A stretch of DNA of 64,000 nt from Porogramme epimiltina (taxonomy: Eukaryota; Basidiomycota; Agaricomycetes; Polyporales; Polyporaceae): contig FTLJ01000046.1 in the NCBI GenBank assembly GCA_900155495.1, positions 2,385 to 66,384 of the forward strand, written 5' to 3'. Made by a program: the position numbers and the translations under genes. Shown one piece after another: positions 21,873-32,000 of the stretch (the stretch's first letter is position 1; every line of letters starts with the position of its first letter). The notes under the pieces are model-generated. The model did not search any database and was not told the origin of the DNA. It saw only the letters and a program-made list of their open reading frames with translations.

Positions 21873-22689
21873 ATGTCATGGGCCCTCCTCAAGCTCCTCT
21901 TCCCCGATGGTCGCTCAAAAGCCCTCTCGGACCCCAATGCGAACCCTACTCGTCCTGCCCCCAGATCCCGCGCCATACAAGCGCCGGACGAGCAGATGGC
22001 CTGCTTCGACTACTTATACTATACCTGCGCGCACGAGGTACGCAGACAGCCTATGTCCTGCCTTAATGTCACAAGAGACTCACGCGATACACATTTCCGC
22101 CACACTGCAGCCGCTCGAGTTCAAGCGCGACTTTTCGCCCATGTGGAGAGATGTCCTCGCACATGCCCACTGGACGCCCGCGCTCGCTGCGCACGGCACC
22201 GCAGTGCTTCGGCGCACGTTCGGCCTGCCCGCAGCCCGCGGGGAGATCCCACCTTTCATCGCGCTGCACGCGCGCCACGGCGACTTCGCGATGTACTGCT
22301 CCGACGTGTCACCTGCGTGCTTCGCGTCGCTCGACGCGTTCGCGCGCCGCGTTGTGGAGGTACAGGACGCGCTCGAGGCGTGGACGGGCGTGCGCCCGAC
22401 CCGCGTCGTCATGACGGCCGACGAATCCGACGAAGCATGGTGGGAAGACGTCGCCGCACGCGGGTGGTACCGACTGTGCCATCACGGGGAAGCGAAGGAG
22501 CTGGGGAGCGAGGAGTATGGGAACTGGTACCCGGTCCTCATGGATGCGGTCGTGCAGTCGATGGCGATCGGGTTTGTGGGGACGGAGGAGTCGACGTTCT
22601 CGCATATCGCGAGGAGACGGGTCGTAGACTGGAACCGCGGTGTCGCGCGGATGGTCAAATGGGGTAGGCAAGGTGCAGACGATCATTAG
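21873..22689 (+). CDS. GDP-fucose protein O-fucosyltransferase-like protein, apparently N-terminally shortened
   Basis: Two exons, 21873-22037 and 22111-22689, give 247 aa. The splice joins CFDYLYYTCAHE to PLEFKRDFSPMWRDV, a junction seen in larger fungal O-FucT-like proteins. The C-terminal half has the recognisable core FIALHARHGDFAMYC, a later VVMTADESDEAWWEDVA and SMAIGFVGTEESTFSHIA, where a GT-B sugar-nucleotide site would be expected. The usual N-terminal third (signal anchor, the glycine-rich loop with an N-Q/R motif, and the conserved P-P block) is missing; instead the first 55 codons look non-homologous. The same exon 2 can also be read continuously without splicing from an ATG at 21907. 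Either 5' exons are unseen or the gene is truncated. Confidence 0.6.
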
Positions 22690-23744
22690 TGGTATTGCTG
22701 CACGTGTGACGTACCACCATTGGGAGACAAAGCTCACGATGGTACATATAATCGAGTAGTATTGCTGCTAATGCGTCTCCTCAAAGTTTTCTTTGTTAAA
22801 CTAGAGCCGAAACGGCACATCCTTACTGCCCACAACTAGCTGAGGCCGAAGGTTTAGCGCTTTAGCACTCGAGTCAAACTGACGTCACCATCACTGTTGC
22901 CACGTGTCTCGTGCTACAGCCCACAGCCCCAAGTCAAAGTCGTCGAGACTCGAGCCTTCGCCATGCGCCCCCGCTCACATACGATGAAATATCCAACCCC
23001 CCTTTCTGAGTGGTACAACCATACTTCGAAGCCACTGACTTCATTTCCTACAGCTTGAGAAGGAAGGTTACCTCGCCGCTCATGCCTGGCACGTAAATCA
23101 TCATTTTTAGTCATTGCATTGATTACAGCGTATCAGCTTCCATCCCGGCACTAGTTTTCGAACCTGTGCAGAGCACGACAGCTTAATAGGGGTGGATACG
23201 GCAACCTCAGGTGGAGCGACACGCTCGCGACAATACTTTGATCAATCAGCACGACAGAGCCCTACACATGATCGTGATACCTAGTTTGTGAGTATGTCTC
23301 AAGATTTTGAAGTTCGACAAACCGCGGCTAACGTTGAACGTTCCTGACAGCAGTGTGTCTAGCACAGCGTGCCCTTTGCCCCTGCCAACCGGTGAAGTAA
23401 ACTCCGGAGCCCCTATCAGAGAGAAGAGCACTGCACATGTCTGCGCGTCCATGGACCATGAGTTACAGATCCTTGCAGCGTCTGTATCGACTCAACCCAT
23501 ATGTAGCCGCAACTCGAGCCCTGGAGAAGACACCAAGACTTTGAACGCATCTTATCAGAGGCGAGGTAGTCAGCGTCCGTCGCACTTCCCGCCGTCGGAT
23601 ATCTTTGTTCTCCGACGCGCAGCGGTCCCGGGACGGCATGCGTAGGTAGTACGCTCATGTCCAACACTCACATAAAGGCGCTACGTTCGCGGATGGAATG
23701 ACACTTGCACATTGTCCCCTGCACCCACTCACTAGGTCTCAGCG
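22690..23744. other. Intergenic stretch without a supported gene
   Basis: Short conflicting frames only. It contains the 3' end of the fucosyltransferase-like gene and the presumed promoter of the DUF6533 gene at 23745. Confidence 0.4.
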
Positions 23745-25542
23745 ATGTCCACGGATGATCTCAATCTAGCTTTGATCAACGTCTACAATGATCTGTGCGT
23801 ACAGCGGTCAACTTGCACATTGATGTTCCTTCTCTGATCGTTCGATTTGTAAAAGGGCAATACAACGCTATGCCATCGTCGCGACCGTCGGTGAGTGGGG
23901 CATGCGCACCCCCATGCTTGACACTCGTTTTGACTTATCCCCATTCTTGAAGCATTCATCGCTTTCGACGGTGTCCTGACGCTAGGCAGAGAAGTAGATC
24001 TGATGTGGCGAGCCCGTTTTACTGGTGCCACAATCATATACTTCTTCAACAAATACCTCTTCATAATATCCGTAATGGTGAACGTTCTGTCCTTCTCAAC
24101 ACACTTCTCAGACGAGGTGAGTACTCCAAGCTACCATTTCCCGGTAGAAACATTTCATTGACCATGCAATACCAGACGTACGTCTCTACTCTTTTATGGA
24201 CCTATTCAGGGCCGAGTATGGTCTCTACACCTTATTTCTGATGGTGTTCACTTACAGTTGTCTCGGTATCACCCGAGCGGAGCTTATAATCCCAGACTTG
24301 CCTTATGTTGTCTGGGCATGTACGTGTTCTACTTTTCTCAGCAGGCGTAGGCTCATACTACATGTCGCTTTAGCGTTTTCAAGTCTTCGGGCACTGGCTC
24401 TAAGTCGAAGTAGAGTCCTCGCCGTCCTCGTGTTCATACTCTCCGTCGCACCCATGGTCACCAACTACGTACGTTCTTTCCGAGCCGCTTTCTGAGACAG
24501 AGCCTTATTAGCCTGAGAAGGTCACTACACTCGGCTTTCCATACACCTCGTGGAGCGACCCAACGCTGGGTTGTGTGGGGGCATTCTACTACCCCGAACG
24601 CCTCATACCTATGTAAACAGTTCTACATTTCCGTCATCGTCTCTTACTCAACCATATCCCACAGACGTATGCCATAATATACCCTTAAACCCTTCACGTA
24701 ATGACCTCTTTGAAGTCGTCATCGTTTCTAGAACATGCATGATGATTGCTGACTCGCTCATTATCGGAATAACATGGAGGTCACTGTTTTCTGTCGTTCC
24801 CCTCCTGTCGTTTCTCTCTGTACGCCAGTCAACTATTACGAACGTGTTCTTTCGAGATGGTGAGCCATATTACTTGTCTACTTCGCAATGTGCCATTTGT
24901 GCTCATACACAGTATACAGGGACAATCTACTTTGTGTAAGACGCTTCATTATCCTGTAACAAGGAACCATCCAGTGCTGACTCATCCTAGGCTTATATTC
25001 TTACTGAATGCTCTCCATATGACTTTTACCCTGACGGAGGTATGTGCCATCTTCTCCTCCAGGCGCTCGCATATCATCTCTCCTTGTAGGTTTTCGATCA
25101 GGCGGGTTCTACTAGCTACCTCAGTCTCTTCACCGACCCGTAAGATATCTTTACCTGTGTCCTTCCTCCTTCCCACAGTTGACCGTCTCCGTGCCATAGC
25201 ATCACTTCAGTGATTATCACCCACTTCCTCCTGAACCTTCAGGAGGCACATCTACTGCGCATGAAGGTCAACACGGATGATCCGCTCTATTTCGCGGAGG
25301 GCACCAACAGCCCAACCGGGGCGGATCTGCCGAGTTTCGTCGCTCAGAGAGTGATCGGATCTCTCGGAGAGTCGCTAGATCCAGAACGTCATGATGATCT
25401 CGGCGTCGATACTAGGGATTGCGAAGACTCGGAACACGTTGAGACAATGATCGGAGACGTTGGACATGACCCAGAGATAGACCACATTGACCGTCCATGC
25501 ACATGTTCAAACCTGTCCGGAGGCACTGATGATGGGGTATAG
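23745..25542 (+). CDS. DUF6533 seven-helix membrane protein (copy 2)
   Basis: ATG at 23745 in MSTDDLNLALINVYNDL. Short introns lead to AIQRYAIVATVAFIAFDGVL, TLGREVDLMWRARFTGATII and YFFNKYLFIISVMVNVL, the N-terminal block of the DUF6533 family (usually a conserved R-E-V-x-L-x-W in the first loop). Later exons give FSSLRALALSRSRVLAVLV, MMIADSLIIGITWRSLF and TIYFVLIFLLNALHMTFTL. The final exon ends ITSVIITHFLLNLQEAHL and a long acidic tail to TAG 25540-25542. Two joins (about 24115-24250 and 24605-24665) would not close in frame with standard sites, so either introns are mis-seen or the gene carries lesions. The family is expanded in mushroom-forming fungi; function unknown, seven-helix topology predicted. 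Confidence 0.65.
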
Positions 25543-25689
25543 CACGGAATCACGATGACTCGATTACAAGAACGACAAGTATGATGTAATACTAGATATA
25601 TGTTTGTGGCTACGGCGCTCTTGTACTTATTTGTGGAGATCTTCGACTATATATATGGACGACGCACAGACAGACGTTCTTCCCACGCC

Positions 25690-28176
25690 CTACCGCTTCT
25701 TCACCACCAGCACGAGGAACAACATCGCGCGGTACACGAGGGCGATGATGAGCAGTATACACGCATACAGCGGGAACGAGATACCGTCGATGCCCAGAGC
25801 CTGAACAATAGGTCCCCATTGGGTAAGTTCGACTACAGTGATCTGGAGCAAGATGGACGTACGTTGAGGACATCTTCTCCCGCGAGCGCGCACTGGCCCT
25901 GCGCGACGAGCGAGCTCGGGTAGTCGCAGAAGCAGCTCCCGTCCGCCAGCGTCTCGCACGTGAACGTGAGCCCTTGGAAGTCGCTGTACACGAGCAGGTC
26001 GAACGCATACGTCTACAGGAGCGTTGTCAGCATGCGCCGTCAACCGCGACGGAATGGAGGGCGCAGGGACGCACCTGGAAGTCGATGAAGTGCGCCCAAT
26101 AGTACCAGAAGCGCGGGAGGTTGACCGCGCGGATGAAGTACCCGCCGACACACATCCAGAAGCCATTCAGGAACGCCGCCAGCGCGAGCGCGGCGACGAA
26201 CACCGGCACGGCGGCGGCGACGAGCGCGGCCTGCGCCTCGGCGGTGTACACGGCGAGGAAGAGGATGCCGAGGAAGCGGAAGAACGCGGGCGCGCCCGGG
26301 TGCAGGCCGATGGACCAGTAGCAGAGGACGGAGAAGAGGGCGGCGCAGAGGAAGAGGTAGGGGAGGGTCACCAGCGACGCGGCGAGGACGTACGGGCCCG
26401 CGCCGTACTGCCCGTTGAGGCGCTCGCGGATGAAGACCTGGCGCTCCTCGAGGAAGGCAGGGATGCCGGCGACGGACATGAAGCCGAGGAACGCTACTGA
26501 GAAGAAGTGGACGGAGAGGCGGTCGTTCTGTGCGAGAAGGGCGTCAGCGGGGAATGGAGGCCCTGAGTCGAGAATGGGCGCGTACAATCTTCGCCGAAGT
26601 CTGCGGGAGGTTGACCCAAATAGTTGCGAGAAGGACGCCCATCCCCACTAGGCAGCCTACGGCGTTAGCGCGCGTCCACAATAGCTAGGAACAGGTAGAA
26701 CGCACGGTACATCCCCAGACGAACGCCATATGCTAGGAGGTTCCGACTGTAGTTGATCCAATTCCGCACTATGAGGTACCATGTGCGCGACAGGCCAATC
26801 TTGAAGCCTTGCACGAGCCCGACCTGAGGCGCGAGTGGAACGCGAGCGGGAGCGTCGTCGCCATACTTTGCTAGGGGCAATAGGCCATGCTCTCCGGGAT
26901 GTTCCGCAGCGTAAGTGGCCCAAGCGCCAGCGATGCTCTGGATGTGGGCTGCCGCCTGTGCAGGATCGCGCATGAAGTCGGTGTTGACCTTGTCGAGGGC
27001 GTGATCTGATGGGTTTGCGTGCAACGGAACCGGGTGCTGGAGGCCTTCCGCGAGGTAGGTCGCGAGGTTGTCTAGATGCCACTTTGTTAGCTCGAGTTGC
27101 GCCGTATCACACTGAAGAAAGAAGCATACCGGTAGGTCCATAATAGACCTGCCGACCCTGAGCGAGGAGAAGCAGCTTGTCGAAGAGAGCGAACGTCTCC
27201 CAGTTCGGCTGGTGGATGCTTGCGATCACGACAACATTATGACGTTGCGCGAAGTTCTTGACTAGTGCCACATAGCAAAACGCTCAGCTCTCTCAACGTC
27301 CAGAAAGAATGAAGTCACGCACTGGCAGACAAAACCTCGGCGCTCGTGCGCGAGTCGAGCCCACTGGTCGGCTCGTCCAGGAACAGGATGCGCGGGAGGG
27401 CGACGAGCGATGCTCCAATCGTCACTCGGCGCTTTTGTCCACCTGATACACCACGCTGTATGGCCGTCCCGATGCGGTTGTGGGCGACGTCCGTCAGGCC
27501 GAGCTCCGCAATGGTCTCCGCCACACGAGCGTGAATCACCTCCGCCGGCGTCGAGGGGTCAAGACTGGACGTGGCCCCTGAAGGTAAGCGCGCAGTGGTG
27601 GTGGGCGCGCGGCGCCGATGTGGACTGTTCTTACCTGAGACGCGCCGAGAAATAGATGGTTTCCTCCACCGTGAGGACGCCGAGGAGGGCATCGCTCTGT
27701 TCCACGTACGATGCGAGCGCCTTCATATCGAACGCTTCTTCTCCGTTGAGCATGGTCTGTGATGACCTAAGTGCCGGAAATATGTAGAGTGAAAAGGGGG
27801 ACGTACAGAGCCGGATGTAGCTTGGGTTCTCCGAGATAGGAGGTCGAGGAAGGTAGACTTCCCAGCGCCTGATGGTCCCATTACTGCATGAAGGTCGTTC
27901 GAGGTGAGGTTAAGCACTAGAGAAAGGCTTCATTTACGACGTACCAGCAAGCATCTCGCCAGAGTGAACCTCTCCAGACACTCCCTGCAGGATCGTCTTG
28001 CCCTTGACCGAGTATCCAAGGTCCTCCCAACGCAGTGTCAGGTAAAGGGGCTTCTCCACGTGGTGATTCTAGCCACAAATTCAGCATTCTGGGACGTCAA
28101 AAACCTGTGTGCCGCTCACCTCTTCGTCTGCGAGACGCCCAGACATGGTGTTGGAGTTCGAATTAAGGGATGACAT
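25690..28176 (-). CDS. ABCG/WBC-type ABC half-transporter
   Basis: ATG at 28176-28174; several short introns; stop at 25692-25690. Order is nucleotide-binding domain then membrane domain. The NBD shows LRWEDLGYSVKGKTILQGVS, Walker A GPSGAGKST, the signature VSGGQKRRVTIGASL, Walker B RILFLDEPTSGLDS and an H-loop in VVVIASIHQPNW. A linker of about 120 residues follows. The membrane half contains GLVQGFKIGLSRTWYLIVRN (entry helix), VGCLVGMGVLLATIWVNLP, NDRLSVHFFSVAFLGFMSVA, FLEERQVFIRERLNGQYG, CYWSIGLHPGAPAFFRFLG and a C-terminal helix LIIALVYRAMLFLVLVVKKR. A Cys-containing loop (CETLADGSCFCDYPSS) resembles the last extracellular loop of ABCG proteins. As a half-transporter it should act as a dimer in the plasma or vacuolar membrane. 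Substrate unknown; lipids, pigments or xenobiotics are typical for the family. Confidence 0.9.
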
Positions 28177-29137
28177 GAGTAGAAGGAAGAGGCTCGAGCG
28201 GCGGGTCGAGGAATGGTTATGAGGGCGCGCTTTTTGGACGGGAGCCCTTATCACGGGCTGGGCTTCTTCTCGTCACGAGCTGCCTAGCTTGCATGACCGA
28301 GCACCTTCGGTGCGTGTGGCGGTGTCGAGTGGGCGTAGCTGGGCGAGATATTCCGAATGGGCGACAGCATTCCGAATTCGCGAAGTTTATTCATTACTCG
28401 CGCAAACCGCCAGCCAAACAGCAGCTTGAATGGGATCTGTGGCACCCGCTAGCACCGATCTTGCGGAGAGGCTAGGGTAAGATGCTGACGGGCCACCCCT
28501 CTGCGCTGCTTGCGGTCGAACTTTAAGAGCCTCGGGTCCGCACGTGCTACCGAGCGATGAGTAAACGTCTCTTGGAAGCAGCGTCTCGGAAAAGAGAGCA
28601 CGGAGGCAGTCATAGAAGTTCGAGAGCCGATCCACGACGTCGAGGCATGCACCGGGACCATAGACGTACCGGTGTCGACGAGTAACTTTACTGAAGTTCT
28701 ATGCCGGCGCTTCTAGAAGACGGAGGGGGACTATCCTGGGTGCTGGCTAAGGTATTCCATTGCACGGAGTGGGTGTTGTATCCGAGGACATAACGGCCTA
28801 TATCGTGTTCGCATCGGAAGAGGTTGCACTGAAGGAACCAGGGAATGAAGACCTCCGACCATGGCCCAGACCATCATGGCAGCGAAAAACAAGGGGTACA
28901 GGGGTGACGTCGACATAACACCATGTGACGAGACATGATCCGAAGAGTCACAGAATATCAAGTCACGGCTCCGTCCGGGCACTCCGGGCCGCCGCCTCAT
29001 GGGAACCGCTGTAACTCAAGCCGTTCCTCTCACCCTCACCATTCACAAGCAACACATCCGACAGACGTTGACGACAGGTGTATACAAGGTATTGTACATT
29101 TATCTTGGTATCCACAATATCAGTCCATGCATCCCGC
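28177..29137. other. Intergenic stretch between the ABC transporter and CipC
   Basis: Nearly 1 kb with short frames only. It holds the ABC transporter promoter (minus strand) and the 3' flank of CipC. Confidence 0.4.
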
Positions 29138-29649
29138 TCAGAAGGTCTCCTCAGTGATGACGGTCTCGTACTGAGCCTGCGCCTGGCGCTTCGCCTCGAA
29201 GTTGTCAATCGCGTCGAGCTGCAGGGTCGCGGGGTCGTCAGCACCCCTTCTGCCACGCCCCACACAAGGAGAGAAACACGCACGCCCTTGGTCTCGACCA
29301 TGCGGTCGACGAACGCGCCCGCGAAGCCGGCAAGGATCTCCTTGGCCTTCGCGTGGCTGTCGGGCTTGCCGTTCTCCTCGCAGTGCTTCTCGTACGCCTT
29401 CGCGGCCTGGCGGGCGGGATCGGCGTCAGCGGATGTGCCGCGGCGGGGCCGCGCGGCCGCGCGCGACGTACCTCGTAGGACGCGGCGGCGGCGATGAGCT
29501 CATGCGAGAGCTCGGCCTTGTGGGGCGCGTTGACAACCTGCGTGCGCGTGCATCGTAAGCACCTGCTGCGCGTCTTAGTGTAGCGTGCAGGGCGTGCGCA
29601 CCTGGTCGTAGGCAGAGGCCTGGTCGGAGTCGTCGCTGAACCAACCCAT
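29138..29649 (-). CDS. cipC: CipC-like (DUF3759) small stress/antibiotic-response protein
   Basis: Four exons (29649-29602, 29537-29472, 29406-29284, 29218-29138) join in frame to give 105 aa. The sequence begins MGWFSDDSDQASAYDQ and continues NAPHKAELSHELIAAAASYE, AAKAYEKHCEENGKPDSHAK and EILAGFAGAFVDRMVETKG. This matches the CipC family closely; the GWFSD...QA..Y and NAPHKA.LSHELIA..A motifs are diagnostic. The length is typical. CipC was first named as a concanamycin-induced protein of Aspergillus; basidiomycete homologues are often induced in host or stress conditions. Molecular function unknown. All introns are 60-70 nt, with gtgcg/gtacg donors and cag acceptors. Confidence 0.93.
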
Positions 29650-32000
29650 GATGTAGAACTAAGAGGTGTAGGAGTGAAAGGAGGTGAGGAGGGAGGAGAA
29701 AGGAGCCTGGGGTCCATCGATGGGATGCGAGCGCGTTTAAGTAGGCTGGTCCGAGGCTAGGCTGGTTGGTGCTAGTTCGCTGGGTGATTGTGCGTGCTAA
29801 GAATAGCGTTGGGAGCCGCAGGGAGCGATGCTACGGCGACTTTGCGTCTCCGGAGAAGCGGGCCTCGTTTTGGGAGGTTCCCGGCGGAGCTGATGGCTTC
29901 GAGCATGGGGAAGTGGACCACGGCCGCCCTCGGAGAAAGTATCGAGGTACACGGGCGGTGCTGGAGTGCGTCGGTGGCGACGCCGTCATCATAGCAAACG
30001 TCCCGGATAGATCGTCTATAAATAAACGGGATCAATCTTATCATCTATGAGCTATACGGTACTCGCCGTGGTGAAAGGTGCGATCGGGACCGATATAATG
30101 CGCGTTGTAACGGCTAAGGTACACTCCCTATCACGGGTGGAGATCGCGTCATCGTGGAACAATGACATCCTATAATCCAGCTGACGCGCCCACATCGCCA
30201 TGCACCGCGGTCTGCCATCACGGCAAGTCGGTTTCTGGATTGGAAGTGTCGCCTCCACATGTCTCACGAACGTCCGGGTGATCGCGACCGTGGCCCCTCG
30301 ACAACGCCGCGAAGTGAATCGGAAGGCTGTTTCCTGAAGAATGGACGTCCCATGGGAATAGTCAGCAAGGGGACTGTGCAACAAGAAGACGAACGGGCCA
30401 CTTGCCCATAACAGACGTCGGACTTGTTGTCGAAGTTGCGAGGCATCTCATCTGTCAAACTTCCGCCGCGACACGGGCCTCGTGAGCGATTCGGGGTATG
30501 TAGTGCGGCAGCGAACGATCCAGAAAGAGGCGGAACCTGTCGGGTGATAGAACACCCTCACAGTTATGCTATCCGGGCACCCTAGGTCTTCGAGCCTACC
30601 GGGCTTCGTGCTAATAGGAACGCAAAGACAAAGAAGAAGATGCTGGGGATGCTGCGGTGTTTGCGCGATAGGCATCTTCCATAACAACCGCAGCCCCCAC
30701 TACTCTAGCCGGCGAATCCCAACATGGGATGCGTGCAGTTCGCACGACTAGCTACAGGGTCCAGAATAGAGCGCTAGGAGGAAGATTGGGTTCTTCAAAG
30801 GCTTATTAGAAGGCGGCAGAAGGCAGCCTACCACGAGAGCAACCTCCGCGAGGCTGTGGTTTAAAGTTGCCTTGGTCGTATACAGCATATAGACACAACA
30901 GAGCATAGATACTCCTGAAGCCGCTGAAGCCCATCAGTGAGAACATCAGGAAATACTTCTGTGTTACGAGTACTGCAGTACTCACACACATTAGTCACAA
31001 ACAGACATTAGGCCTTGTTCCTTGAGTTTTGGCAGATCCCATGCAAGCTTTCACGGATATTGGTATACGACATAGCCTGACGTCAGGACACATCTACACC
31101 TGCACTGATATCCACAGAGAGATATTGTTCGCCAACTCAGGGTAAGGGCGAATATCTCCGTGCATGCGCAGGGTTCATCAAGGTTCCAGGTTCAAGGCAA
31201 GAAAAGACGAACAATAACAACGCCAAAAGCCAGCGAAAACACCGAGCTCGGGAAGCGCCGAACGCCCTCGTAGGCCCGCTGACGTCATGAATTGCCGCCA
31301 TCACCAGGGCGACTCCACTGGCCCCGCGCGGGCTTCGGGAGGCGCGTGTGTGTACTGCAGCGCTGCTGCCCCACTCCACGCTGGCTTCCCCGAAGCCTCG
31401 CAGGCTCTTCCTCTTCTTTCCGCAGCCGCAGCCAGACGCGCATACCCTCCGACGTCGGGGCGCCGACTACAGTGAGAACGCGAAAACAGTGGAGAGAATT
31501 AATGAGATTAGATGGGGCGCACGTCCCGCACGATTACCGTGCGCAGGCGGCGCCCGGAGGAGACTTGTACAAGGGGTATGAGAGGAGTGTACTACGAAAG
31601 GCGAGGGGAATGGGAGAACATTACGAGAAGGGAGAGCATGTCGACTGGGTGGGGGGGGGGTGGGGAATACACGAAAAGGGGGTAGCGCGCGAGACGGACG
31701 CGGCGTCTCGGGGGACACTAGGCGGGTACTACTACTAGTATATAAGCTGCGCGGGGCCGAGGGGGAGCGCGGAGGCCGCGGTGGTACATACAGTTTAAGA
31801 TACAGTCCGAGCGGTATCAGGGACGGGCGCGCCGACTGTCAGTGCAGTGTACAGCGTCAAAGACGGGACAGCGAAACAGCAAATCCAGAGAGAGATCCGA
31901 AAACACGACGACGAAAGCGGCCTCTATCCGGCCGGGGCACCATAAATCCTTGTGCCAGGGAATGCGCGAAGGGGCAGGGAAGGGGGAGAGGGGCGGAGGG
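29650..32000. other. Long gene-poor interval
   Basis: About 2.35 kb between CipC and DOT1. Frames on both strands are short, conflict in phase and show no recognisable motif. A TATATAAG element occurs near 31738, followed by a GC-rich, purine-rich stretch to about 32000, but no credible plus-strand gene follows. It may contain a non-coding transcript or decayed sequence; I cannot support either. Confidence 0.35.
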
